A stretch of DNA of 64,000 bases from Nocardiopsis sp. N85 (GTDB taxonomy: Bacteria > Actinomycetota > Actinomycetes > Streptosporangiales > Streptosporangiaceae). How positions within the stretch are numbered: the stretch's first letter is position 1; the number at the start of each line of letters is the position of its first letter. The translations under genes and the position numbers were made by a program. Of this stretch, positions 18,598 to 27,501 are shown piece by piece. Location: positions 289,138 to 353,137 of the forward strand of contig NZ_JARBUT010000004.1 of the NCBI RefSeq assembly GCF_028882275.1. Reading direction: 5' to 3'. The notes beneath the pieces are model-generated. The model was not told the DNA's origin. It was given only the letters and a program-made list of their open reading frames with translations, and searched no databases.

Positions 18598-20976
18598 ATG
18601 ACCGATGGCGACCGCGAGGACGCCCGATACGACGGGCCCGGCGACGAGGACGCCCACGGTCGGGGCACCGGGGCACCGGGTCTCGGGCCGCTCGGCGGCC
18701 TGCTCGACGGCCTGCCCGAGAGCGGACGCGGGACCCGTCCGCGACGCCCGGCCGGGACCAACCCGTTCCGGCGCCCCGAACCGACCCCCGAGGTCCGACC
18801 CCCCGAGCCCGCTCCGGTCGACCCCGTCCCCGCCGCACCCCGGCGGCCCGCCCCCACCGGGCGCCCGGAGCACACTCCGGCCGGACCCGTTCCTCCCGCC
18901 TCCGTTCCCCCCGCCCCCGCCGGGCCCGTCGTTCCCGCCGGGCCCGCCCCGACCCCGCCGTCCCGGCCCAACGTGATCCCCTTCCGCAACACCCCCGACC
19001 CCGTCCCGGGGAGCGGCGACCACGCCGGGGAGGCGTTCGCGGACACATCCGAGACGACCGAACCGGACCACCCGGCGGCCACCGCCGACCGGACACCCGT
19101 GGGGCCCGCCCCCGCGACCAGCGAAGCAGAACAGAGCATGCACGCACACGAAGCGGCGGCCCTCCCGCCCGAGCCGTACCCGGCGGACCCGCACCGCACC
19201 GCACCCGCACCGGTCCGGCCCGCCCCCACCGTCCTCGCCGACCGGGTCGACCACGCCTACGACGAGGCCACCCGAGCCGCCGTCTACCGGGCCATCAACG
19301 ACCGGCGCGACGTGCGCACCGGCTTCCTCCCCGATCCCGTCGACCCCGACGTGCTCACCCGGGTCCTGGAGGCCGCGCACCGGGCGCCCAGCGTCGGCCA
19401 CTCCCAGCCCTGGGACTTCGTGGTCATCGAGGACCCCGAACTGCGCGGCCGCGTCCTGGACCTGACCCTGCGCGAGCGCGACGAGTACGCCCACTCCCTT
19501 CCCAGCACCCGGGCCCGGGCCTTCTCCGGACTGAAGGTCGAGGCCGTCGCCGAGGCGCCGATCAACATCGCCGTCACCGTCGACCCCACCCGCGGGATCC
19601 GCAACACCCTGGGCCGGCACGCCAAGCCGATGAGCGCCTCCTACGCCGCCGCCCTCGCCGTGGAGAACCTGTGGCTGGCCGCCCGTGCCGAAGGCCTCGG
19701 CGTGGGCTGGGTCGGGTTCGTCGACGAACGCGACGTGGCCGGAGCCCTCGAACTCCCCTCCCACCTGGAGGTCGTCGCCTACCTGTGCGTCGGCCACGTC
19801 GAGGAGTTCCCCACCGAGCCCGAGCTCAGCCTGTCCGGCTGGGCCAAGGGACGCCCCCTGTCCTGGGCCGTGCACCACGACCGGTACGGTCGCCGCGGTC
19901 TGCCCGGCCAGGAGCCCACGACCCTGCTGGAGGAGACCATCACCGCCATGGGAGCCCTGCACACCCGCGCGGTGGAGGAGGCCCGGGACCGGCAGGACCG
20001 GATGACCAAGCCGCGAGGCTCCCTCGGAATCCTGGAGGAGGTGTCCGTCCAACTCGCCGGGCTCGCCGGGGAATGCCCCCCGCCCATCCCGGAACCGGCC
20101 GCCGTCGCCGTGTTCGCCGGCGACCACGGCGTCCACGCCCAAGGGGTGACCGCCTGGCCGCAGGAGGTCACCGAGCAGATGGTGCACAACTTCCTCAACG
20201 GCGGGGCCGTCGTCAACGCCTTCGCCGCCCAGGTCGGCGCCGAGGTCACCGTGGTGGACGTCGGCGTGGTCGCCGACCTGCCGCAGGCCACCGGCCTGCT
20301 GCCGCGCAAGGTCGCCCGGGGCACCGCCGACATCACCCAGGGTCCGGCCATGACCCGCGATCAGGCCATGCGAGCCCTGGAGAGCGGCATCGAGGTCGCC
20401 CGCGACCTGGTCACCGCCGGCAACCGCTGCCTCGTCACCGGCGACATGGGCATCGCCAACACCACCCCCTCCGCCGCCCTGATCTGCGCCTTCACCGGTG
20501 CCGACCCGTCGGAGGCCACCGGCCGGGGCACCGGGGTGGACGACGCGATGTACGAGCACAAGATCGACGTGGTCCGGCGGGCCCTGGCCGCCAACCCGAT
20601 CGACCCCGCCGACCCCATCGGCACCCTGGCCGCCCTGGGCGGACTGGAGCACGCGGCCCTGGCCGGGTTCATCCTCGGCGGCGCGGCCCTGCGCGTCCCG
20701 GTGCTGCTCGACGGCGTCATCGCCGGTTCGGCCGCCCTGGCCGCGGCGGCCATCTCCGCCGAGTCCAGCAGCGCGTTCTTCGCCGGACACCGCTCCAGCG
20801 AACCCGGCCACTCCCTGGTGCTGGAACACCTGGGCCTGCGTCCGCTGATCGACCTGGAGATGCGTCTGGGCGAGGGGTCCGGCGCGCTGCTGGCCCTGCC
20901 GCTGCTCCAGGGCGCGGCCCGGGTCCTGCGCGACGTCGCCACCTTCGACGACGCCGGGGTCTCCCAGGCCCGTTGA
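18598..20976 (+). CDS. cobT: BluB-CobT fusion: DMB synthase + NaMN:DMB phosphoribosyltransferase
   Basis: 792 aa in three parts. Residues 1 to about 220 are Pro/Ala-rich and probably disordered. Residues about 223-435 are a BluB-type nitroreductase fold (YRAINDRRDVRTGFLPDPVD, HRAPSVGHSQPWDFVV, RAEGLGVGWVGFVDE), which makes 5,6-dimethylbenzimidazole from reduced FMN. Residues about 440-785 are CobT (MTKPRGSLGILEEV, FAGDHGVHAQGVTAWP, FLNGGAVVNAFAAQ, TGDMGIANTTPSAAL), which turns that base into alpha-ribazole phosphate. The fusion joins producer and consumer of the lower ligand. ATG 18598 follows weak AT-poor DNA; a start nearer the BluB domain cannot be excluded. Confidence 0.92.
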   Translation: MTDGDREDARYDGPGDEDAHGRGTGAPGLGPLGGLLDGLPESGRGTRPRRPAGTNPFRRPEPTPEVRPPEPAPVDPVPAAPRRPAPTGRPEHTPAGPVPPASVPPAPAGPVVPAGPAPTPPSRPNVIPFRNTPDPVPGSGDHAGEAFADTSETTEPDHPAATADRTPVGPAPATSEAEQSMHAHEAAALPPEPYPADPHRTAPAPVRPAPTVLADRVDHAYDEATRAAVYRAINDRRDVRTGFLPDPVDPDVLTRVLEAAHRAPSVGHSQPWDFVVIEDPELRGRVLDLTLRERDEYAHSLPSTRARAFSGLKVEAVAEAPINIAVTVDPTRGIRNTLGRHAKPMSASYAAALAVENLWLAARAEGLGVGWVGFVDERDVAGALELPSHLEVVAYLCVGHVEEFPTEPELSLSGWAKGRPLSWAVHHDRYGRRGLPGQEPTTLLEETITAMGALHTRAVEEARDRQDRMTKPRGSLGILEEVSVQLAGLAGECPPPIPEPAAVAVFAGDHGVHAQGVTAWPQEVTEQMVHNFLNGGAVVNAFAAQVGAEVTVVDVGVVADLPQATGLLPRKVARGTADITQGPAMTRDQAMRALESGIEVARDLVTAGNRCLVTGDMGIANTTPSAALICAFTGADPSEATGRGTGVDDAMYEHKIDVVRRALAANPIDPADPIGTLAALGGLEHAALAGFILGGAALRVPVLLDGVIAGSAALAAAAISAESSSAFFAGHRSSEPGHSLVLEHLGLRPLIDLEMRLGEGSGALLALPLLQGAARVLRDVATFDDAGVSQAR

Positions 20977-20981
20977 GCGGC

Positions 20982-21015
20982 GAGACCGCCCGCACCGCAC
21001 GGTGCGGGCGGTCTC
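20982..21015 (+). terminator. Strong hairpin after bluB-cobT
   Basis: Perfect 15-bp stem GAGACCGCCCGCACC/GGTGCGGGCGGTCTC with a GCAC loop, five bases past the stop. No T-run follows, as is usual in actinomycetes. Confidence 0.7.
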
Positions 21016-21048
21016 ACACCTGTTCCGAGGATCCGTTCATCTCTCCGT

Positions 21049-21070
21049 AATACCGCTTTGACAAGGTATT
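21049..21070 (+). promoter_or_regulatory. Inverted repeat with TTGACA before the cysG-like gene
   Basis: AATACC (21049-21054) and GGTATT (21065-21070) form a 6-bp inverted repeat with a 10-base spacer that contains TTGACA (21058-21063), a perfect -35 hexamer. A matching -10 is not obvious. Possibly an operator overlapping a promoter. Confidence 0.3.
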
Positions 21071-21204
21071 TTGGAGCAATCGCCGAACCATCGCCGGCGG
21101 TCGGCGGGCACCGAGACCCTCATCGACCTCGATCGGGACGATGCCCGCCGGCACCCCGCCGTCGTCGCCGGGGGCCGGAACCGACGACCGAAGGGGCGCG
21201 ACCC

Positions 21205-22485
21205 GTGACCTATCTCCTCGGCCTGCGTCTGCACGACCGTGACGTCCTCGTCATCGGTGGCGGCCGTGTCGCCCAACGCCGTGTTCCCGTCCTCCTGAAC
21301 GCGGGCGCCCGGGTCACCCTCGTGGCCCCCGCCATCTCCGCCGCGCTGGAGGACCTGGCCTCGGCCGGCCGCCTCACCTGGATCCCACGCGCCTACGCGC
21401 CCGGCGACGTCGCCGGGCGCGCGGCCCCCGCCTACTGGCTGGTCCACTCCGCCACCGACGACCCGGCCGTCAACGCCGCCGTCGCCGAAGAGGCCGAGGC
21501 CGCCCGGATCTGGTGCGTGCGCGCCGACGACCGACACGCCTCCTCCGCCTGGACGCCGGCCAGCGGCACCGAGGGCGGCATCACCGTCGGCGTCGTCGCC
21601 TCCGGCGACCCGCTCCGGTCCGCCGGGTTGCGCGACGCCATCGTCGAAGGACTGGCCGACGGCACCCTGGACGCCCGCCGCGGCCGCGAACGCCTCACCG
21701 GAGTCGCCCTCGTCGGCGGCGGTCCCGGCGACCCCGGTCTGATCACGGTCCGAGGACGACAACTGCTCTCCCAGGCCGACGTCGTGGTCGTCGACCGCCT
21801 CGCCCCCACCTCCCTTCTGGACCGGCTGCCCGCCGAGGTGGAGATCGTCGACGCCGCGAAGATCCCCTACGGCCGATCCATGGCCCAGGAGGAGATCAAC
21901 CGCGTCATCGTGGACCGCGCCCGCCAGGGGAAGTTCGTGGTCCGCCTCAAGGGCGGGGACTCCTTCCTCTTCGGCCGGGGGGGAGAGGAGGCCGCCGCCT
22001 GCGCCCGGGCCGGGATCCCCGTCATCGCCGTACCCGGGGTCACCAGCGCGCTCGCCGCCCCGGCCGCCGCCGGGATCCCCGCCACCCACCGGGGCGTGGC
22101 CCAGGACGTGCACATCATCTCCGCCCACGTGGCACCCGGTGATCCCCGGTCCACCGTCGACTGGGAGGGGGTGGCCCGCGCCGGCGGCACCGTCGTGGTC
22201 CTCATGGGCGTCGAACGCCTGTCCGCCATCACCGACGCGCTCATCGCCCACGGGCGCTCCCCGGACACTCCCGTCGCCGTCGTTCAAGAGGCGACTCTGC
22301 CCGGACAGAGGACGGTCACGGGTACGCTGGCCACCATCGCGACTTCGGTCGCGACGGCCGGTGTGCGGCCCCCGGCGGTGGTGATCATCGGAGAAGTGGT
22401 CCAAACGGCGCGGGAACTTGACATACTGCACACCGGAACCCAGTTCGAGACCCATCGACTCGCGACCGGGCGCGATCTCCTATAA
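21205..22485 (+). CDS. CysG-type siroheme synthase / uroporphyrinogen-III C-methyltransferase
   Basis: 426 aa, two domains. Residues 1-150 are a precorrin-2 dehydrogenase/ferrochelatase-like NAD domain (VLVIGGGRVAQRRVPVLLNA, GARVTLVAP). Residues about 165-410 are the SAM-dependent methyltransferase (VALVGGGPGDPGLITVRGRQ, VVVVDRLAP, FVVRLKGGDSFLFGRGGEEA, VTSALAAPAAAGIPATHRG, GTVVVLMGV). Together they convert uroporphyrinogen III to precorrin-2 and on toward siroheme, feeding sulfite/nitrite reductases and cobalamin. The C-terminal dimerization part of E. coli CysG is shortened, as in other actinobacteria. GTG 21205 has GAAGGGG upstream. Confidence 0.9.
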   Translation: MTYLLGLRLHDRDVLVIGGGRVAQRRVPVLLNAGARVTLVAPAISAALEDLASAGRLTWIPRAYAPGDVAGRAAPAYWLVHSATDDPAVNAAVAEEAEAARIWCVRADDRHASSAWTPASGTEGGITVGVVASGDPLRSAGLRDAIVEGLADGTLDARRGRERLTGVALVGGGPGDPGLITVRGRQLLSQADVVVVDRLAPTSLLDRLPAEVEIVDAAKIPYGRSMAQEEINRVIVDRARQGKFVVRLKGGDSFLFGRGGEEAAACARAGIPVIAVPGVTSALAAPAAAGIPATHRGVAQDVHIISAHVAPGDPRSTVDWEGVARAGGTVVVLMGVERLSAITDALIAHGRSPDTPVAVVQEATLPGQRTVTGTLATIATSVATAGVRPPAVVIIGEVVQTARELDILHTGTQFETHRLATGRDLL

Positions 22486-22550
22486 CACCCCCCGATGGCG
22501 TCGCCCACCCGGAGGGAACCGTCAGCACCGATGAGGAGGGCATACCGATC

Positions 22551-24449
22551 ATGACCCGGCCGTCGGCCGCGCCGGACACCACCGGTTCCGGTCCCGCGGA
22601 TCGGTTCGGTACCGGACCGGCCGCCACCTCCGACCAGCCCGCCCAGGGCCCCGGACCGCTGCCCGAGGAGGACCCCCGGGCCATCAACGAGGCCCGGCGG
22701 GGGCCCACCGTCCCCGTTCCGGCCGGACCCGCCAAACACCGTGCCCCCGCTCCTGAGGACGATCGGTTCGAGCAGGTGCTGGAATCACTGCGCAAGCAGA
22801 TCCGGGACCTCGCATTCGCCGACGACCTCCCCGGGGCGGAGGAGGGGCGGGTCCTCCAGGCCGACGTGCTCGCCCAGCTCACCGACTACGTGCTGCCCAG
22901 GGTGCGCCGTCCCGACATTCCGCTGCTCATCGCGGTCGCGGGGTCCACCGGGGCGGGAAAGTCCACCCTGGTCAACAGTCTGGTCGGGGAGCAGGTCACC
23001 ACGACCGGCGTGCGCAGGCCCACCACCAACAGCCCCGTCCTGGCGTGCAACCCGGCCGACGTGGACTGGTTCAGCGAGGCCTCCTTCATCCCGTCCCTCC
23101 CCCGCGTGCGCCAGCAGGGCCTGGCCATGCCGGGCAAGGACGGCATGCTGGTCCTGGCCGCCACCGAGGCCATGCCGCCCGGCGTGGCCCTCCTCGACAC
23201 CCCCGACGTCGACTCGGCGGTGGCCGCCCACCACGAGTTCGCGGCCAAGTTCCTCGACGCCGCCGACCTGTGGGTGTTCGTCACCACCAGCAGCCGCTAC
23301 GCCGACGCCCGCGTGTGGGAGTTCCTCCAGGTCGCCCGCGACCGGGACACCTCCATGGCGGTCGTGCTGTCCCGGGTGCCGCGCCGGGGGCGCCGCCGAC
23401 TCCTGGACCACTTCGGCGCCATGCTGGAGGCCAACGGTCTGGGCGCCGCGGCCCGGTTCGCCATCCCGGAGACCGACCAGATCCGGGGGGAGCGCTTCAC
23501 CTCCAACGTCGCCGACCACATCCGCGGTTTCCTCGCGGACGTGGCGGGTGAGGCCGAACAGCGCGACCGGGTGTCCCGGCGCACCTTCATCGGCGTCATC
23601 GACAGCTTCCGCACCCGGGTCCCCGAACTGGCACGCCAGGTGGAGACCCAGATCGAGGCGGGGCGCGTCATGACCACCGCCGTCGACACCGCCTACGCCG
23701 ACGCCCGCGGGCGGATCGGCACGGGTCTGAGCGACGGCTCCCTGCTGCGCGGCTCCCTGATGGCCCGGTGGCAGGAGGTCGCCGCCAGCGGCGAACTCGC
23801 CCGCAGCCTGCGCCCGCGCGGCAAGCGCGCCCGCAAGGCGGGCCGGGCCGAGCAGGCCGAACGGGGGCAGCGGGTGGCCGCCTTGGAACGCGCCGTCCGC
23901 GACTCCCTGGAGGCCCTCGTGGTCTCCTCCTGCGAACGCGCCTCCGAGGAGGTCGAACGCGTCTGGCGGGAGGTCCCCGGTGGCGACGAACTGGCCACCG
24001 GGGCTCTCAACCGGCCCGGCACCGGCCTGCTGGTCCAGCAGATACGCCAGGAGATCGGCGAGTGGCAGCGCGACATCGCGGAGATGACCGGGGAGGCCGG
24101 GGCGACCAAACGCTCCGTCGCCCGACTGGTCACCTTCGATCGCGACATCGTCACCCTGATCCTCATCATCGACCTGCTCGGTTACGAGCGGTCCCGCTCC
24201 GGGGGCGGCGCGCACGCCGCGGAGCCCTCCGGCCCTTCTCCGCAACGCCTGCTCAAAGGGTTGTTCGGCGCGCAGTCACTGCGCAGCATCGGCACGAACG
24301 CGCGGGAGAACCTCATCCGCCGCGTCAACGGCTTGCTCGACCGGGAACGGATCCCCTTCGACGCCGCGCTGGCGTCGGCGGAGATCCCCTCCGAGGACGC
24401 CGCCGTCCAGCTCTACCAGGCCACGTACAACCTTGAGATAGCACGATGA
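22551..24449 (+). CDS. Dynamin-like GTPase, first of a coupled pair
   Basis: 632 aa. After an 80-residue Pro-rich front comes a GTPase domain with G1 GSTGAGKST (131-139), a G2 region TTTGVRRPTTNSP and G3-like LLDTPDVDS. The middle and C-terminus are helical and charged, with possible coiled coils and a short hydrophobic stretch (IVTLILIIDLLGY). The stop overlaps the start of the next GTPase gene by four bases (ATGA), so the two are translationally coupled. Paired dynamin-like proteins of actinomycetes (DynA/DynB in Streptomyces) act at division septa; assignment to that pair is inference from the arrangement. Confidence 0.82.
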   Translation: MTRPSAAPDTTGSGPADRFGTGPAATSDQPAQGPGPLPEEDPRAINEARRGPTVPVPAGPAKHRAPAPEDDRFEQVLESLRKQIRDLAFADDLPGAEEGRVLQADVLAQLTDYVLPRVRRPDIPLLIAVAGSTGAGKSTLVNSLVGEQVTTTGVRRPTTNSPVLACNPADVDWFSEASFIPSLPRVRQQGLAMPGKDGMLVLAATEAMPPGVALLDTPDVDSAVAAHHEFAAKFLDAADLWVFVTTSSRYADARVWEFLQVARDRDTSMAVVLSRVPRRGRRRLLDHFGAMLEANGLGAAARFAIPETDQIRGERFTSNVADHIRGFLADVAGEAEQRDRVSRRTFIGVIDSFRTRVPELARQVETQIEAGRVMTTAVDTAYADARGRIGTGLSDGSLLRGSLMARWQEVAASGELARSLRPRGKRARKAGRAEQAERGQRVAALERAVRDSLEALVVSSCERASEEVERVWREVPGGDELATGALNRPGTGLLVQQIRQEIGEWQRDIAEMTGEAGATKRSVARLVTFDRDIVTLILIIDLLGYERSRSGGGAHAAEPSGPSPQRLLKGLFGAQSLRSIGTNARENLIRRVNGLLDRERIPFDAALASAEIPSEDAAVQLYQATYNLEIAR

Positions 24450-26935
24450 CGACTGAGTGGAACCCCGGGCAGGCGCACGGGGACCCCGACGCCACCGACG
24501 CACGGGAAGGGAGCGCCCCCCGAGGGGCCTCCTCCGAACCGGAGAGCGGACCGTGGCGCGGCTACACCGTGCCGGTCCCCGACCATCCGGACCACGCCCA
24601 CTCCGGTGGGGAGGCGGACGAGCCCGCCCACGACGGGATCTCCGCCTACCCCGACCCGTCCGGCACCGCCGCGCGCGGGGGAGGGGCGAGCGCGCCCGAG
24701 GCCTCCGAGGACGAGGAGGGCGCGGCGGAGGACGGTGGGACCGGCGCCCGGTCCTCCCAGCGCGGTTCCGGGCGTCACGCGCGTGCCTCCGCGCCGCCCC
24801 GGAACGCCCGGCCCGGCGCCCAGGGGGCCGACGAGGACCCCGACGGTCTGGCCGGGTGGGTCGGCAGCCTCGCCGAGGCCGCCGACGACACCCGCATCGC
24901 CGGGCGCAGCACCACGACGGGGGCCTTCGCGGCCGTTCCGCCGACGGGCCGCCGTGCCCGGGTCGAACGCGTCCCCGGGGCCACCGATGGCGTGGACGCC
25001 GCGGAGGTCTCCGACGGCGCCGAGGAGACCATCGGTGAGAGCGTTCCCGAGGACGCCCCGGCGACCGGGTCCGATCTGCTCGCCGGACCGGACACGGAGG
25101 AGGAGACCGGTTTCCGGGCCCCCGAACCCGTCGTCCACCCGGAGGAACCCTCGATCGAGGCCGAGGGGGACCCCGTCCCCGACACGTCCTCGGACGAGGA
25201 GGACGCCCCGCTGCCCCGTCGTGTCCCCGGGCCCTCCGCCGTCTCCGGCTCCTTCCGGGTCGTGGACCCGGACGAGGAGTACCGGCCCACCACCCACGAC
25301 TCCTGGCAGTACACCAGGCACACCAGCCGCGCCGAACTCATCGAGCGGCTCGATGCCCTGTCCACCCTGGTGGAACTGGGTCAGGGCGACCTGCCCCAGG
25401 AACTCCTCTCCCGGGCCGGACAACTGCTCGACCACGCCGGCGCCCGGTTGCGGCTGTCCGCCGAGCACACCGTCGTCGCCCTGGCCGGCGGCACCGGCAG
25501 CGGTAAGTCGTCGCTGTTCAACGCCTTGTGCGGGCTGGAACTCTCCCAGACCGGCATCACCCGGCCCACCACGTCCAAGGCGCATGCCTGCGTGTGGGGC
25601 CACGAGGGCGCCGACGCCCTGCTGAGCTGGCTCGGTGTGCCCACCCGCTACCGCCACTCGCGCACCAGCGTCCTGGACTCGAATGACTCCGAGCTGACCG
25701 GCCTGGTCCTGCTGGACCTGCCCGACCACGACTCGGTCCGCAGCGCGCACACCGCCGAGGCCGACCGGCTCATCGGTTCGGTCGACCTGCTCGTGTGGGT
25801 GCTCGACCCGCAGAAGTACGCCGACGCCGCCGTCCACCACCGCTACCTGGCCAAGATGGCGGGGCACGGCGCGGTCACCGTCGCGGTGCTCAACCAGGTC
25901 GACAAGGTCGAACCGGACGAGCTCAAGGAGCTCCTCACCGACCTGCGCCGCCTGCTGGAATCGGAGTCGGGGGTGCACCCGCGGGTGCTCACCACCTCGA
26001 CCCTCACCGGCCAGGGCGTCCGCGACCTCCAGGAGTTCCTCGCCGAGGCGGTGCGCGACCGGCGCGCCCTCGTCGACCGGCTGGTCGCCGACCTGGACCG
26101 GATCGTCGTCCCGTTCGCCGAGCACATCGGCGACGAGGAGATCCCCGAGACCGTCTCCGCCGAGGTGCGCGGTCGCGTCCAGGAGGGGTTGGCCGGGGCC
26201 GCCGCCGTCGCGGCCGTCGCGGACGCCGTCGAGGCCAACGACGTTCGCCGGGGCCGCCGCCGGGTCGGTTGGCCGGTGGCGCGCCGGGCCGCCCGACTGC
26301 GCAAGGACCCGTTGGCCGCGGTACAGCTCGACTTCCTGCGCAAGGACGGTGATCAGGTGCTCGGCGGCCCCGTGGACGCCCACGAGGCCGAACTGGAGAC
26401 GGTGCTCTCGGAGGCGGCCGACGCCGTCTCCGAGGAGATGCCCGCGCCGTGGCGGCGCCGGATGCGGGCCGCCGCCCGTACCTCGGTCGCCGAGCTGCCC
26501 GCCGAACTGGGCGGGGCCGTGTCCTCCGCCGTGGGAGACCCCGACCAGAGCCCGTCGTGGTGGCGGGTGGCCAGGTCCGTGCAGTTCGCCCTGCTGGCCG
26601 TGGCCGGGATCGGTCTGACGTGGGCGGTCGTGGCGCTGGTGAGTCGGCTGGGCGGGGGTATCACCGGCGTCGCGATGTTCGACGACGCGGTGTTCGTGGC
26701 CTACGCCGCCGCGCTGGTGGCCGCCGCCCTGGCGGTGGGATGGCTGACCGGCGTCGGGTGCGGCAACCTCGTGGAGGTGGCCGCCGTGCAGCGCCGGGAG
26801 GACGTGGAACGGGCCGCGCAGGTCAAGGTCCGTGAGATCGCGGTGGCGCGCGTGGTGGAGCCGATGGAGGCGGAACTGGCCCGTTACCGGGCGTTCAGGG
26901 CCGCCCACGAGGTGGCGCGGGCACCGGAGGAGTGA
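24446..26935 (+). CDS. Dynamin-like membrane GTPase (YfjP family), second of pair
   Basis: 829 aa. An acidic Pro/Ser/Glu-rich region of about 290 residues precedes the GTPase domain: G1 GGTGSGKSS (348-356), TGITRPTTSKAHACVWG, G3 LLDLPDHDS, G4 NQVDKVE. A helical region follows, then two membrane segments near the C-terminus (FALLAVAGIGLTWAVVALVS; AYAAALVAAALAVGWLTGV) and a basic-acidic tail. YfjP-type GTPases are membrane-anchored members of the dynamin superfamily. It is coupled to the preceding soluble-type GTPase, so the two may assemble together at the membrane. Confidence 0.85.
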   Translation: MTTEWNPGQAHGDPDATDAREGSAPRGASSEPESGPWRGYTVPVPDHPDHAHSGGEADEPAHDGISAYPDPSGTAARGGGASAPEASEDEEGAAEDGGTGARSSQRGSGRHARASAPPRNARPGAQGADEDPDGLAGWVGSLAEAADDTRIAGRSTTTGAFAAVPPTGRRARVERVPGATDGVDAAEVSDGAEETIGESVPEDAPATGSDLLAGPDTEEETGFRAPEPVVHPEEPSIEAEGDPVPDTSSDEEDAPLPRRVPGPSAVSGSFRVVDPDEEYRPTTHDSWQYTRHTSRAELIERLDALSTLVELGQGDLPQELLSRAGQLLDHAGARLRLSAEHTVVALAGGTGSGKSSLFNALCGLELSQTGITRPTTSKAHACVWGHEGADALLSWLGVPTRYRHSRTSVLDSNDSELTGLVLLDLPDHDSVRSAHTAEADRLIGSVDLLVWVLDPQKYADAAVHHRYLAKMAGHGAVTVAVLNQVDKVEPDELKELLTDLRRLLESESGVHPRVLTTSTLTGQGVRDLQEFLAEAVRDRRALVDRLVADLDRIVVPFAEHIGDEEIPETVSAEVRGRVQEGLAGAAAVAAVADAVEANDVRRGRRRVGWPVARRAARLRKDPLAAVQLDFLRKDGDQVLGGPVDAHEAELETVLSEAADAVSEEMPAPWRRRMRAAARTSVAELPAELGGAVSSAVGDPDQSPSWWRVARSVQFALLAVAGIGLTWAVVALVSRLGGGITGVAMFDDAVFVAYAAALVAAALAVGWLTGVGCGNLVEVAAVQRREDVERAAQVKVREIAVARVVEPMEAELARYRAFRAAHEVARAPEE

Positions 26936-26975
26936 ACGTCGGGGTGACCGCCCGGCGCGATCACCCGTGAGGCCC

Positions 26976-27018
26976 GGGGCCCGGAGGGCGTGGCATCAAG
27001 CCGCCCCCTCCGGGCCCC
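26976..27018 (+). terminator. Hairpin after the GTPase operon
   Basis: GGGGCCCGGAGGG (26976-26988) pairs perfectly with CCCTCCGGGCCCC (27006-27018) around a 17-base loop, 40 bases past the stop. Confidence 0.6.
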
Positions 27019-27281
27019 GTGCCATGGGCAGGTGGGGGTCACACCCAAATGACACCGTTGCCGACCATCTGTACTCCTTCGGATCTCAGGGAGGCGGATT
27101 TCCGGGGACGGGAAACCGGGGACCGGACGGAGGCTCTCCATCGTCGTAGAACGACCTCCGGGCCTCAGAGCAGAATGCCTCAGATCTCCGTCGCGGCCAA
27201 CCCCCCGAAGGGGGCCCGATGGAACGGAGTACCCCGTCCTGGCCGCCTCACCCCAGGGTTCCTACATAAAGCAATTAATCT
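27019..27281 (+). other. Long leader-like intergenic stretch, possibly structured RNA
   Basis: No gene is supportable. Between about 27070 and 27215 several complementary words occur: GGAGG/CCTCC enclosing GTCGT-AGA-ACGAC, GGATCT near 27080 against AGATC near 27182, and repeats of CCGGGGAC. This may be a folded 5' leader or an independent small RNA. It does not match c-di-GMP, c-di-AMP or cobalamin riboswitch consensus by eye. Confidence 0.3.
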
Positions 27282-27296
27282 ATTACTCAAAGTAAT
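27282..27296 (+). promoter_or_regulatory. BldD-box-like palindrome upstream of the GGDEF gene
   Basis: ATTACTCAAAGTAAT is a 6-bp inverted repeat around CAA. Against the BldD consensus nTnACnC(A/T)GnGTnAn it matches eight of nine specified positions; only the central G differs. It lies in a short AT-rich patch unusual for this genome, 206 bases before a diguanylate cyclase gene. BldD is a c-di-GMP-responsive repressor that in Streptomyces controls c-di-GMP enzymes. The link here is inferred. Confidence 0.5.
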
Positions 27297-27501
27297 GTAA
27301 AGTGTGGGGGTGGCGCCTGGCCATCCGGGAGATCGTCAACTCTTCGGTCACACGTCTACCCAGGCACCATCACCGGGTGGCACTGTAAGGGAACGCCGGG
27401 CGAGAAAAGCCCGTCGAAGGGAGAACCGTGAGGGGCGGTGAACCGATCGGAACGGTGCGAGAGAGGGATCACAGAGTGGAGAGTGAAGGAAGGGCGCTGG
27501 A

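Noticed and set aside
16974..19229. Extension of the amidase gene upstream by about 390 codons
   Set aside because: The Tat-type signal at MRRRAFLTG must be N-terminal, and the extension runs antisense through the bluB-cobT coding region.
18583..21000. 800-codon open frame on the minus strand opposite bluB-cobT
   Set aside because: Low-complexity translation without motifs; a high-GC shadow of the conserved fusion gene.
27050..27220. c-di-GMP or c-di-AMP riboswitch ahead of the GGDEF gene
   Set aside because: The consensus cores of GEMM and ydaO riboswitches are not present by eye. Kept only as possibly structured RNA.
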